Source of the DNA: Lumbricus terrestris
Taxonomy: Eukaryota; Annelida; Clitellata; Crassiclitellata; Lumbricidae
Assembly: GCA_949752735.1 (NCBI GenBank)
Contig: OX457039.1
Location: forward strand, 48,520,055 to 48,584,054
Reading direction: 5' to 3'
Length of the DNA: 64,000 nucleotides
Position numbers and translations under genes: made by a program. This document shows, piece by piece, positions 1-10,214 of the stretch (its first letter is position 1; every line of letters starts with the position of its first letter). The notes below the pieces were generated by a model, which searched no databases, was not told where the DNA came from, and saw only the letters and a list, made by a program, of their open reading frames with translations.

Positions 1-147
1 TTATCCATTGTGTTATCCAATGTGCCACCGGTCCCCTCGTACCCAATAACTCATTTATATTGGGTATGAATATTCGTAAGGTTTTACACGTGCATGAATG
101 GATATGTATACAATTGTAGATGAATATGAATATCATAAATACATGCA

Positions 148-245
148 TGTGTGTGTTTGTGGGGTGTGTGTGTGCCTGTGTGGGTGAGTGTACTTTGTGG
201 GCGTTTGTGTGCTCGTGTGTGTGTGTGTGATTATGTGTGTGTGTA
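148..245. repeat. TG-rich microsatellite
   Basis: An interrupted run of TG dinucleotides. The 63-codon open frame over it is low-complexity and is not a gene. Confidence 0.85.
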
Positions 246-306
246 CATGAGCATGAATATGAATAAGTGCATGTATGATACGTTTGTACGTAATATACAT
301 AAAAAA

Positions 307-390
307 TGTAAAGGCGACCAGTTTTTGCGGAAAATTAATTAATTAATTTGATGAACGCAGTTTTTCCCGCAAAAACTGGTCGCCTTTACA
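307..390. mobile_element. 84-bp palindromic miniature element
   Basis: Two perfect 24-bp inverted arms (307-330 and 367-390, starting TGTAAAGGCGACC) enclose a 36-bp AT-rich loop containing TTAATTAATTAATT. A-rich sequence lies on both sides. It could be a minimal foldback or MITE copy. No coding content and no clear target duplication are visible. Confidence 0.7.
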
Positions 391-613
391 ATTTAAAAAA
401 AAATAACAACAGCGGACCGGATCATTATCAAATTTGTACCAGTAAGCTTATCTATCATTTGAGTAGTGCATACACTGACAAAATATTATACCGAAATAAT
501 TATGCAGCGGCGGATTGAAATCGCTACTGAGACAGCGCAGTTTGAAAACGGTGAACGAACTTTCGTGTCGCCCTATATCATTATTCCACTCTTATCAGTA
601 CTGAAATCATATG

Positions 614-945
614 CACAGGCGTAGGGGACATTTCGGCAGTGGGGGGCAAAAATTATATTTTTGCCCAAAAAATCTGATGACTTTTTTTAGTTATCCGCCC
701 AAAATATTAGGATTTTTCCCGTCGGAAAAATCTGATGACCTTTTTTTAAAGTCATTCTACGTAAATCTTGAGAAAATATAGCTGTTTACCTCTGTGTGCC
801 CGAAAAAATCTTCCCGTGCCTGTTTTGCCCGAAAAATTCCCTAATTTTTTCCTCCGTCCATGCCTCTTTTGCCCGAAAAACACATTTGCCCAAAATTTGG
901 GGGAGGGCATTTGCTCCCTCTGGACCCCAGCCTCCTGCGCCTATG
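614..945. mobile_element. hAT-like MITE (CATAGGCG ends)
   Basis: The ends are inverted and similar: CACAGGCGTAGGGG on the left, and CATAGGCGCAGGAGG as the complement of the right. The flanking 8-mers ATCATATG and ATCATAAT agree at 6 of 8 positions, suggesting a decayed 8-bp target duplication of hAT type. The interior has a 'TCTGATGAC-T-rich' module that recurs in the element at 34541-34805. No transposase is encoded. Confidence 0.55.
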
Positions 946-2780
946 ATCATAATTATGGCAATGTAGGCTACCATTCCAATGTGGAAATCAAAAACTTTCT
1001 GGTGAAGAAGGGCACATCCCTCCCCAAACCCCTTCCCCTGTTCGGCGCGAAATACGCGCCTCGGGGATCATCAGCCGTGCACTCGTTTGTCCCCCGCAAG
1101 AAACCTCGAACCCCCTCAGAGGAAGGGACTCATGTATTATATAAGCTTGATTTGTAAACACTAGATCATTCGTGTAATTATACCTTTAAATTTGAAATGG
1201 CCTGAAGTTATGTAGCCTCTGTGAACAACTTTGTCTTCTTTCTTGAGGTTCCTAACAAGGCTTCATAGGATTGTTATTCTTTTGAAGGCCTACTTTCGTA
1301 CGTCAAAATCGGGTATGCGGGTACGCTGTGAGCAACAAGACTGAAGTGACACAGGCGCGAAAAGTGCTGCGAGTTTACACGGCGCCATGATAGCCAAGGT
1401 CGGCATATATCCGACGGTGTGGGCAGCGTGGATGTTATGGGTGTCCTACTTGAACAAGAGCAACAGCAGCAACAACAACAGCGCGGCAGAAACAATAATA
1501 ACACAGAGAAAAATAGTAGCTATATACAGCAATAAAACAGCGAAGAAGTGACGACTATACGATTGCTGTTCAAATAGAAGAATAATAGGTCGACGTAGAT
1601 TTATGGGTGTACGGAAACCGAGAAAAATCAGAATATCAGAATGATGGTCTTTTGATATACCGCCACTTGGATCTAGACCTAAACTGTTGATGTTAGGCTT
1701 GTGTCATGTATTGCAGGACAGAACTATCAAAAAACAATACTGAAGTGAATTAACCTACAACGATTTAATTGCCAGCTGATACAGTTTTATTAAATCTGTT
1801 CTTGATAGCCACAGCTGCATTATTCCACGCAGCAAACTTAATCTGAGTTCAGGTCAGGTGCCGAAACCTACTTTAGGTGTTCCTTAGACTTTACGTTATA
1901 CCTGTATACCTTTGTTTTTACATCGCCCTGCTTTAGCTCAATCCTCCATCGGCCTGCCTGTCCGTCGATCCTGGCTTTCACTCATTTAGGCTGATTACAT
2001 GAGATAGCATGCGTTCCTTATTTAGGTGATTCCATTCTTCATTAGATATCTCTTCCCTTGCGCTATAGGCCTAGGAATGTTTGGCCTACTGTGCAAAAAG
2101 TCGGGAACATTAAATTTTGAAATTATATATACCTGAAGATGCATGTCACTGGAAATATCAAAGGTGAGGGAGGAAATGGAAAGGCGGCTACGTCTGCCAG
2201 GTCAGAAATAGCAACGGCATTGAAACATCAGAGGCCTGCCTCTCTGCTTGAGTCAGCTATCCCTTCGTCAGATTTTATGGCACCTACAGCTAAACTGTCA
2301 CATGATGCAATTGGTGTTCGTTATAATAACTAATTGGTCTGTTGAAAGTTGAAACTCATTCTTACAGACTTACAGTGTGACCGCAGAGATTCGCGGTCTG
2401 TGTTATTAGTCTGAGACGCCTACATGTATGTGAGGATGTGAGGAGTTAATAGTGGACCGCGGAGGCAGAACTGGTGGGAATTAAATGTTTCTTTACGGCG
2501 CTGCATGCAGCTATAGTAGGGCTATACTGAAGCCAAGTTGAAATTTGCATTGATTCAGTTACCATTTTGAAAATGATCATTATTTTGTCATGCATTGAGA
2601 TATCTCTTTTGATTAGAAAGCAGTAAGTTAATCAGCAGTAAACTAGTCTCCACGTGGCTGGATAAGTTTTGTCTAACAATGAATGCGCTCACAACTGACA
2701 CTAGTTTTCTTCTGTTGTATTCACGTATGCAGATCCGAAAAATGAAAGGTTTTGAGTTAGCCCTATATATGAACAGCTTA
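946..2780. other. No recognisable gene
   Basis: I find no coding exon, tRNA or clear mobile element. The open frames here are short and lack protein-like composition. A short CAACAG/TGTTG stretch lies near 1455-1490, and a small hairpin (GACCGC/GCGGTC) lies near 2380-2400. Confidence 0.5.
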
Positions 2781-3165
2781 CAAGTACAGGTTGGGTCAAA
2801 AAAAGATTCCTGCGGTTTTTGCCAATATTTTGGCCAGAAGTAAGAATTTTTAAATAAAATTTTACAGGCTTGTAGGCAGTTCATATTTATATACAATGGC
2901 CAAATGTTACCAAAACATTTCAAACAGACCAAAAGCTATATTACTTTTAGTGAGACCAACCACTGTTTTTGACGATTCAAAACATAGCACAGCAAACATT
3001 AACAAAAAGTAACACATAACTGATTTTATTAGGTCTCATCTCAAATAACTGTTATCAAGTAGCCTTGCTATTGCCAGAGAATCATTATTAGTATTATTTT
3101 AAAAAAGAAGCAGGTTACCAGCATAGCTGCACGTCGTCGTAAAGCCACTTAGCAAGAAGACGATC
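2781..3165 (-). mobile_element. Mariner-like 3' end remnant
   Basis: This stretch is recognisably the same dispersed repeat as 29590-29965 (direct orientation), and as 30505-31215 (inverted orientation, with a LINE inserted). Shared blocks include 'TTTTACAGGCTT', 'CTTTTAGTGAG', 'CATCTCAAATAA' and 'AGCTGCACGTC'. The third copy begins just after a mariner-type transposase C-terminus, so this copy is inferred to be the non-coding end of a mariner-like element on the minus strand. It contains no coding region of its own. Confidence 0.5.
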
Positions 3166-3605
3166 AAGTTGGTAACATTAATAAGGAATCTGTCAGTAGC
3201 TGCAGAAATCATCGCTACTGCTTGCTAACTGCTAAGCGTATATAAAGGTCTATCTGAATTATTCCGCGTCAAGTGTAGTAGGCCTATATACTTACTATAG
3301 GCTATATGTTCCAGACATGCTATCGTCTGAGGCACGCCCAAAATCCGCAGTGCATGAGTAGCCTATTCTGGGCTATTATACTCATTGAAACGGCCTTTAG
3401 TTCAAATGTTTCAGATTTTATTAGCTAACTTCAATCGTTTTCTAGATGGGCAGCCTGATGTCTTTCCCATTGCAATCTAAGTATACGTCTATGTCTATAT
3501 TTCGGTTGCTTGCGCTAAATAATTTGACATTCGTACTGCAAGCTGTTAATATAATTATAGTCTATGCAATCATAATTTATCTGGCAGCTTGGTTGTACCT
3601 TTTAC

Positions 3606-4450
3606 CAGTGATGCCACAGCTGGGTTTTTTCCACTAGATCTGGGTTTTTTCGCCTTCGTCTGGGTTTCTGGGTTTTTTTTTGCAAGATCTGGGTTTATTT
3701 TGGTGAGTTGACATTTTGTACTTACAACACATGATTATTCTGTGAAATTCAATGTAAAATGGTTGTGACGCATAATTTTTTCCACTAATTTTAATTTTAA
3801 ACTTCACAATCAAGATCTCACGTTGTCAATTCACAAATAATTTATAACCTGAAGAATAGTTCTGCACAGAAATAAACCATTTTGACATTTCAAATGGGTC
3901 AGGTCACTCGTCTCTTTCCTTGTAAAGCCGTACTACACCTAGGCCTATAACATGCATATGCAGCTATAGATATACATGTACACTGTAGGTCAAGTCAATC
4001 CTCTAGTGGTATAATAGCCATGTTGTTGCAGAGTACATTAATGTTCTAGGTGGTTAAAACGTTGGATTGTTGGTGTATTAAGAAAATTTGGCAGGAAACC
4101 TCGGACAACTTTACAACTTTGTAAACTTAAGCCAATTGTACGTGTGTTATGTGCTTACGATTCTGGTAGACTCGACCCGCTGGTCCCGCTGCGCATGCGC
4201 ACACGAATATGTCGATTGAGCTTATTGTCAGTATCTCTGGCAACTTTGACAATTGATATTTTAAAGTTGTAATTGCATTTTATTCGACTCTTTTGACGAA
4301 AATTAGTTAATCCTCACGCGAAAAAGCGAAAAACCAACTTGATTTGAGCAAAAGGGGATCTAAAATAGCTTATATGAATAGTCTGGGTTTTTCTGGGTTT
4401 TTTTCGGAAGGAAATCTGGGTTTATTTCAGAAACCTCAGTGGTAACACTG
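3606..4450. mobile_element. hAT-type non-autonomous element, 845 bp
   Basis: The termini are CAGTGATGCCAC on the left and, as complement of the right end, CAGTGTTACCACTG. Both sides carry the same 8-bp flank CCTTTTAC (3598-3605 and 4451-4458), a perfect target duplication of the hAT length. Subterminal copies of 'CTGGGTTTTTT' occur at both ends. There is no transposase. The element ends only 20 bp from the stop codon of the atonal-family gene. It also carries a palindromic TGCGCATGCGCA (4190-4201). Confidence 0.85.
4421..4426 (-). promoter_or_regulatory. Candidate poly(A) signal for atonal gene
   Basis: The minus strand reads AATAAA here, 45 nt past the atonal-family stop codon and inside the right end of the hAT element. 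If used, transcripts of the bHLH gene would end within transposon sequence. This is inference from position only. Confidence 0.35.
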
Positions 4451-4470
4451 CCTTTTACCGTTTCCGCTGC

Positions 4471-5118
4471 TTACGTTATGAATGAATCGTTCTTGAGTAG
4501 ATCCATCAGCGCCGCGATGTAAGTCTGCGCCATTTGCAGAGTGTCGTACTTAGACAGTTTTCTGTCGTCACTGATGTATGGAACAGCCGAACGCAGTTGA
4601 TCAAACGCTTCATTCAGAGTGCGCATTCTTCGTCGTTCTCGAGCATTTGCCGCCAGACGGCGCCTGCGATGCGCTTCTTTTTTGACGTGAGTCGACGTCT
4701 GTCTCTTGTTATTGCTCGTCAGCGAGCCGCCATTTTGTTTCGTCTCTGGCGTCGTGCGTGTTTGGCAATTTTCGGCGTCTGCTTTGGTCTCCAAGTTGTT
4801 GAAATAGGTGTTTACTGTTCTGGAAGTTGGCGTATAAGCAACACATTGACATGTCGTGCTTAAGCGTTCGTGTTGGTAAAGCTCTTTTTCACAGAAACTG
4901 AGTTCGGAAGGCATCGAAGCGGCATGTCTGTAATGAGAAGAAACTTGGAGACTTTCTATGTTTGTAGGCCTACGCGTTTCCTCCACCACTTCTCCTCGGC
5001 TTTCCACTGCCTGAACGTGATGCACCTGCTTTGCTCCATCTTCAGTGATTATGGATCTCTGGCAGAACCAACTGAACCGCAAAGATTCAGAAACGAGCGA
5101 TTGCTTCCAGACGTGCAT
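4471..5118 (-). CDS. ato/Atoh: Atonal-family bHLH transcription factor
   Basis: The 215-residue single-exon protein has a basic helix-loop-helix domain at the extreme C-terminus (about residues 151-209). The basic region reads [15 protein letters not shown], helix 1 NEAFDQLR, and helix 2 [15 protein letters not shown]. The ANARERRRM core and the LSK-TLQMA-YI block are hallmarks of the Atonal family (Drosophila atonal, vertebrate ATOH1 and ATOH7). Such proteins dimerise with E proteins, bind E-boxes and start neural or sensory-cell fate. Residues 1-150 are low in recognisable motifs. The start is the first ATG after an in-frame TAG at 5149-5151, with no stop in between. An intron-less ORF with the domain at the very end is usual for this family. 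A TATATA motif lies only about 20 bp before the ATG, so either it is not the TATA box or a downstream Met (M69) is used. I cannot decide between ATOH1- and ATOH7-type orthology. Confidence 0.9.
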   Translation of the reverse strand: MHVWKQSLVSESLRFSWFCQRSIITEDGAKQVHHVQAVESRGEVVEETRRPTNIESLQVSSHYRHAASMPSELSFCEKELYQHERLSTTCQCVAYTPTSRTVNTYFNNLETKADAENCQTRTTPETKQNGGSLTSNNKRQTSTHVKKEAHRRRRLAANARERRRMRTLNEAFDQLRSAVPYISDDRKLSKYDTLQMAQTYIAALMDLLKNDSFIT

Positions 5119-5159
5119 GACTGTTTGCCTACTGGTATATATGCAGATCTATAGACCTT

Positions 5160-6655
5160 GGCAGATTTGTTCAGATGCAAGGCAGAATGGATTCCTTGAA
5201 CGCTTAACTGTCTGAAAGTTGTTCTTTTCTCAGGAGACCAGAATTCAAGCTACTGAAATTGCTGCAGTCTGTAGTCAAGTAATCCAGTTTAGTAGGCCTA
5301 CGCGTATAAAATTTTACGTAGCCCGATCTCCGCTCTCCGATAGGCATAAGCCTAAATATAAAACAGCCTATCGCTTTAGGCTAGTTGTCTTAAATTTGCC
5401 TTCGTTTCTTCAACTTCCTTGCACTTTGAAACTCCTCGAATTTCTGTCTTTTGCGGTCGTCCATCAAAATAACCGCTGTCAAAATCGACCTAAACGACGC
5501 ACAGTAGCTTATAGAGAGCTGTCGGGTTACTGGACCGTGACGTGACACGAGGTGACGAGTGGCCTAACTGCCCCATGCGTGGATCCTATTGTGCCAATCT
5601 CATGCAGGCTCCATGGGGTTCTTTCACGGCATCCAATCATCGATGCCCTACATTGTGATGGTTTTTGTGTTGTGGACGATGTGGGCACTTGTAAATTTCT
5701 TCACTTTCCTAGAATATCTAGGCCTATTACAATAGGCCTACTGGCTTATCCAATATAGACCTACCACTTAATTCATGTGCAGTGATTTAATAAACTTTTG
5801 GACGATAATGGCGATTGTAAAATTGATAGGCTTAAATATATCCTAACCAAATAGAATTCATCTAAAATCGACCTAAACCGACCTAAACATATAGGCCTAC
5901 GTCTAAATACCCAATTACTACTAATAATTATTAGGTGTATATCTTAGTTAACAAGCAATTTTTAGCTGCAATTAATCTCGGAAGTCAAATTAACTCTCGA
6001 TATTCAATATTTAGCCTACATGGAGACCGTGGGGCTTTAACTGAAATTAAGAAAGCGATGACGGTAGGCTGGTGAAGGCGTAACAACATTGTTTTCCAGG
6101 CTAAAATGTAAGACCATATTTCTATATAGGATTAACTTAATGATTGAATGGGCAATCAATCAAAAGAGTTCATTAATTTTTTTATGCACTGACCTTTCTG
6201 GTTGAATTTTCAAGGTCATTTCCCAGAAAATTGTCAATATGATTTATGCAGGGCAATGGACCAATGGTGCAATGTTTGAATGGTGAAAGCGAAATGTAGC
6301 TATAAAGAAGCAAATAGACCTAGGCCTAGGTCTATATTCGGGTAATCCTGAGACCATGGGGATGACCATGACGCGACTAGCCATTAAAAGTGTATCACTG
6401 GTGCCGCCATGGAATGATTCTGCGAAATAATACCATGGCAGACAAATCAACTCTAGCTCCATCCTGTTCCCCCATGGAGTACGTAGGCCTATAGGACTAG
6501 TACTACATTATAATATTTTATAGGTAGACTCTAGTATGGTATACTTACTTATATCGTGCACCTTTAGCCTTAAAGTCAAGTGGTGTGGTTGGTTCGTACA
6601 AGAAGGCACCGTAGCCTTATAGGGAAAAAAGCAAGTAGCCTTTGTCACCTATGCC
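5160..6655. other. Upstream flank of the atonal gene, no gene seen
   Basis: The region is AT-rich and unusually dense in the palindrome TAGGCCTA and its variants. No ORF has protein-like composition. Promoter or enhancer sequence for the minus-strand bHLH gene would be expected here, but I cannot point to specific sites. Confidence 0.4.
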
Positions 6656-6661
6656 CATTGT

Positions 6662-6961
6662 CATGGGCGGAGTTTATCAGGGGCTAGGGGGGCTAAAGCC
6701 CCCTCAAGAAGCACCATAATCATGTTTTTGCCGTGTAAAAGGTCTATTTTTCGGGTTTAGCCCCCAAGGACTTTCAACTGACGACTAAAAAAGGCCATAC
6801 ACTTTTTCGGCCGGGAAATACATAGTAATAAACAAATAAAAAATAATAAAAAAAGATCATCAACTTTTTCCGGTCGAAACGAAAAAAAATTCCGGCGCCG
6901 CGCCTTCTGGACCAAGTTTTTAGCCCCCCCCCCCCCCAAAGGAAACCAAACTCCGCCCATG
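6662..6961. mobile_element. hAT-like MITE (CATGGGCGGAGTTT ends)
   Basis: The ends are a 14-bp perfect inverted repeat, CATGGGCGGAGTTT. Just inside lie C- and G-rich tracts around 'GGGGCTAG' and 'TTAGCCCCC'. A shorter sibling at 25474-25629 has almost the same ends plus a perfect 8-bp target duplication, which supports the hAT assignment. This copy has no clear duplication. It encodes no protein. Confidence 0.7.
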
Positions 6962-7296
6962 GTCAGTTCAGGGCTGTTTTTAAGGAATTTCTAGAACTGC
7001 ACATCCTCTTCTCTCCTTTCTCGTCCTCCATGGTAAATTGCTCCCAATTTGAGGGAAATGACCTAATTTTACTAGTTTTAACTGCACGGAACGTGACGGA
7101 AGTGCTTCTACAAATGCACGAATCCATTTAGAACTGCACATTTTGTGTAGAACTGCACGTTAAAAAAGCCCTGGGTCAGTTCTTTCCGAGTAGGCCTATA
7201 GGTTACTGTATTCCCTGCTACGAGTTCTTTTATTCAATACAATTATAGGTTTAGACCCATTACTATAGCGCATTTCGGGTAGCCTATACGGTAGAT

Positions 7297-7640
7297 AAGA
7301 TTTTAATGTTCATGCGTAATTGCCTAGCAGGCCAAGCACCGGTCTATCTTATGGAGCTCTGTGTACCTGTGCTATCCATCCCAGGCCGTAGATTCCTTCG
7401 CTCAGCTACGCATGGTGACCTGGTTGTCCCTAGGGCTCGATCTTCCACAGTGCTGCACAGAAGCTTTGCTATAGTCGGTCCGTCTTTCTGGAAAAAGTTA
7501 CCTATTCTTTCTTTGCCCCTTTTCCGCAAGCGTTTGAAAACCATTCTCTTTGATTGTGGTTTGGTGTCAGGTCGGGAGCGCCTCTGAGGAGTTCTCTTGA
7601 AGGGGCGCTATATAAATGTACGATTACAATTACAATTTAC
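7297..7640 (+). mobile_element. LINE 3' fragment, L2/CR1 type
   Basis: The frame from 7306 to 7587 reads like the extreme C-terminus of an L2/CR1-type reverse transcriptase: 'LRSATHGDLVVPRAR', 'RSFAIVGPSFWKKLP' and 'FRKRLKTILF' are typical blocks. After the stop comes the tail 'AGGGGCGCTATATAAATG', seen at about a dozen other sites in this window. The 5' part is missing, as expected for a 5'-truncated insertion. Confidence 0.8.
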
Positions 7641-7835
7641 AATTATACTAATTCAATGAGACCTAGGCTACTTAAAAACAGCATTCGATTTACATTCTAA
7701 CACAAGCTCAATAACCCAGTAGGCCTATAAGGCCTGGCCTACATTTCGGCAGGTGATTGTCATGAGAGTAGGCCTAGGTCTAAATTCCCTAGGGCCTAGG
7801 TTAATGAAGAGCCTATATCGCAGTTTAAAACGAAT

Positions 7836-7893
7836 TGGAGAACCGGGGTATTGATCCCCGTACCTCTCGCATGCTAAGCGAGCGCAGTTCCCC
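7836..7893 (-). pseudogene. tRNA-Ala(AGC)-like gene lacking the D arm
   Basis: The minus strand matches the anticodon arm (CTCGC-TTAGCAT-GCGAG, anticodon AGC), variable region and T arm of tRNA-Ala, ending TTCTCCA. The 5' GGGGAAC pairs along its whole length with the 3' GTTCTCC, with one G-T pair. About 14 nt containing the D arm and the Pol III A box are missing, and the T loop reads ATCAATA. The total is 58 nt instead of about 73. Without the A box, normal Pol III transcription is unlikely, so I call it a pseudogene. Confidence 0.7.
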
Positions 7894-8103
7894 GCCCACG
7901 ATTATAGGGCCTAATTTATTAATTTAGGCCGTACTATAGCGCATTTCTGTATGGTACACAAAAAAGTCATAGACTAGGCCTAAAAAAGTTCCTCAGAACC
8001 GTTAGAGAAGAAACATTACAACAGCAAAAATACTCTAATTGGTTATGAGAAGCATTCAGAAAACCCTCCTCTTCGGTTGTCGTCCACCCACCGAACGGCC
8101 GTG

Positions 8104-8125
8104 TGCCCCCCCCCCCCCCCCCCCC
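8104..8125 (+). repeat. Poly-C run of 22
   Basis: An uninterrupted run of 22 cytosines, followed by more C-rich sequence to about 8170. On the minus strand it is a G-run with strong G-quadruplex potential. Exact length may be affected by sequencing error. Confidence 0.9.
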
Positions 8126-8367
8126 AAGGGCCCCAACCCAAACCTGGATCCACCCCCTCCCCCAAGCGGGAGACTACATAAAACACTGCTCTATTCTGCA
8201 TCAACAGCGAAAACACTTCTGTCACACTGGAAGCCATGATCACGAGAGAAACTACATAACTGGTCAGTTCCAATCAGAATTGTAATCATGCAAACCCACA
8301 TCAACATCCCGTCCCAAATCGACAGAGGTTAGTAATTTATTATAATGCATGCGTAAGCATAGCAGTT

Positions 8368-8440
8368 GCCCGGCTAGCTCAGTCGGTAGAGCATGAGACT
8401 CTTAATCTCAGGGTCGTGGGTTCGAGCCCCACGTTGGGCG
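8368..8440 (+). tRNA. tRNA-Lys (anticodon CTT)
   Basis: The 73-nt gene folds into a full cloverleaf. The acceptor stem pairs GCCCGGC with GTTGGGC, with discriminator G. The D arm is in TAGCTCAGTCGG, the anticodon arm is TGAGA-CTCTTAA-TCTCA, and the T arm contains GGTTCGAGCC. It reads AAG codons for lysine in cytosolic translation. Internal A and B boxes are intact, there is no intron, and no CCA is encoded, as is normal for a eukaryotic nuclear tRNA. From memory it matches the vertebrate tRNA-Lys(CTT) sequence at every or nearly every base. Confidence 0.97.
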
Positions 8441-8445
8441 CAACA

Positions 8446-8450
8446 TTTTT
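8446..8450 (+). terminator. Pol III terminator of tRNA-Lys
   Basis: A run of five T residues starts 6 nt past the tRNA 3' end, the usual Pol III termination signal. Confidence 0.75.
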
Positions 8451-8554
8451 GTACTTAGTCTAATCATTTAGCAGTCAAAATTGCTCTACGAAAAGTCCAT
8501 TGCGCTAATACAGACTTAGTCTCGAGATACATTGTTAGCCTAAATGCTGAACTT

Positions 8555-8715
8555 AGGGCTGCCAACCGCCCCGGATTCGCCGGGACAGTCCCGGAATCGG
8601 CCCTGTGCATCCCGTGTCCCGGATTGATCTCAAATCAGGGCCAATCCAGGGGGAAATCCGGCCATGGCCCTCCCCTTATTTCAAAAATGCATAGGACGTG
8701 GCCCTCCTATTTGGT
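8555..8715. repeat. GC-rich 'GGGCTGCCAACC' repeat remnant
   Basis: A GC-rich island in AT-rich DNA, rich in internal copies of 'CCCGGA' and 'CCGGGA'. It starts GGGCTGCCAACC, which resembles the ends of some animal DNA transposons. I see no matching opposite end, so class and limits are uncertain. Confidence 0.3.
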
Positions 8716-8782
8716 TTCAGCAAGCATTAGATCAGTGCAGTGGGAGAGAAAAGTAGGATACGACGACTAGAGAGGTCATAGT

Positions 8783-8850
8783 AGGGCGTCGCTAATGGTC
8801 TTTGTTACCACACAGTGACGTTAAACTGCAATTACCACCACCTATAGCCT
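8783..8850 (-). repeat. Dispersed repeat copy (GTTTAACGTCACTG family)
   Basis: This is the reverse complement of part of 18610-18735. They share a long block covering CATTAGCGACGCCC, CTTTGTTACCACACAGTGACG and the TTTAACTGC side. Further partial copies occur at 27783-27880 and 52340-52420. Confidence 0.65.
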
Positions 8851-8987
8851 ATAATTGCTTGCAGAGATTAGGTCTACGTCGACCAGAAATCCTTAAAGGC
8901 TTAAACACTTTTTATCAGTACTAAAATAATGGAGTTATTTTGCTAACATTTCATCTTCAAAGCCTCAAAGGTACCATTAGGCCTACA

Positions 8988-9194
8988 CAAGGCCGTAGCT
9001 AGGGGGTGTTTTGGGTGTTTGAACACCCCCCAAAATGGAAAGTGTAAAAAATAATATAATGCATTTACGAGCATATGACGTAAAAACAATGAAATAAAAC
9101 CATGAAAACACCCCCCGAAATGGAAAATGTAGTTTTTTGGGAAGGGAAATTGGTGAAACACCCCCCCCCAAATAAAATCCTGGCTACGGCCTTG
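8988..9194. mobile_element. hAT-type MITE, 207 bp
   Basis: The inverted ends are CAAGGCCGTAGCTAGG and CAAGGCCGTAGCCAGG. Both flanks are GGCCTACA (8980-8987 and 9195-9202), a perfect 8-bp target duplication. Just inside are 'GGGTGTTTGAACACCCCCC' and related hairpins. It has no coding capacity. Relatives in the window are at 9964-10528, 17363-17604 and 34541-34805. Confidence 0.88.
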
Positions 9195-9419
9195 GGCCTA
9201 CAGTGTGAAAACTCCCCTAATTTTTTTGTTAAAACACGTCGTGTTAACGCGCAACAAAGGGTGGTTAACTGTTACTGCCTACAGACAACACTGCTGTGGT
9301 GTCCATCCCCTGGTCATCATTATTTAATTGCTGGACACCGTCTACATGAGCTGTCAGACAGGTTTCGCTGATCGGCCTCAGTTACGGACTTATATAGACG
9401 AAGACGTGGACCGGTCCGC

Positions 9420-9505
9420 CCCCATGTATCACTCATGAGCACCTCTGAGTGATGTGCACTCATTGCACTGCGAAGGTCGCTATATAAACGTATAGTTACA
9501 ATGCA
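9420..9505 (+). mobile_element. LINE 3' tail remnant
   Basis: 'GAGCACCTCTGAGTGATG' followed by 'GTCGCTATATAAACG' and TTACAATGCATTACAAT matches the common LINE 3' tail of this window. Only the last part of the element remains. Confidence 0.55.
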
Positions 9506-9732
9506 TTACAATAGCCGGCTTTGGACAGGAGGGATGTAATTTTAACCCTCTGCAGTATATCCATTGAAAAGAGGACGAATGGTCAACGGTTATGCAGCAG
9601 ATGTGTAGCGTGCATTGCTCAGAAAGAAATGCATGTAATTACATAGTCTAGTCACTTGTGAAATCGAGACTAGGACATGTAGCCTACTTATATAACTTAC
9701 ATAATTTATAGGTTTATATGATGCGTGAAAAT

Positions 9733-9797
9733 TTATGGTGGTTAATGTGATGGACTGTCAATCAAGAGGCAGGGGTTCGAACTTACCCCAGATTTTT
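9733..9797 (+). mobile_element. tRNA-derived SINE head, possible
   Basis: TGGTTAATGTGATGG resembles a Pol III A box region, and GGGGTTCGAACTT is a good B box about 35 nt later, followed by ACCCCAG. The spacing fits a tRNA-derived SINE head. No intact tRNA fold or clear SINE body follows. Confidence 0.4.
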
Positions 9798-9963
9798 TGA
9801 TCCACCAATGGACTCTATTATAGGCCTATATCTAACTCAGCTGTCGTTAGGACATATGCATTGTGAAGTGCGTATTCGGTAGATATTACATTTGAGGATC
9901 GAAAAACAAAGAAGGAAATCGTTCCATAATTATAAATATACATGCAGGCTAACCATTGCACCA

Positions 9964-10214
9964 TTAAGGCCGTAGCCAGGATTCTATGTCGGGGTGTGTA
10001 CTCGACCGTGTGCAAGGCAACAAGTAAATGTGGCAAGAGATTTTATGTCGCAACAAGCAACCGAATCAATTAACTGACTAAGGGGTTTATATAGATGTGT
10101 GGCGAGCTCTCATAGCGAGTTCTGGATGGTCAATACATTACATACTGTAGTTCTTACGTCATATGCCCGAAAATCCATTATTTCATTTTTACATTATTTC
10201 AATTGGGGTGGGGG
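9964..10214. mobile_element. hAT-like relic, right end missing
   Basis: The left end AAGGCCGTAGCCAGGATT matches the CAAGGCCGTAGC family. The interior ('CAATACATTACATACTGTAGTTCTTAC' region) resembles 17363-17604. The right terminus is absent where the next copy starts. Confidence 0.5.

Noticed and set aside
5131..5142. TATA box for the atonal-family gene
   Set aside because: It lies only about 20 bp before the ATG, leaving no room for a normal start site upstream of the start codon.
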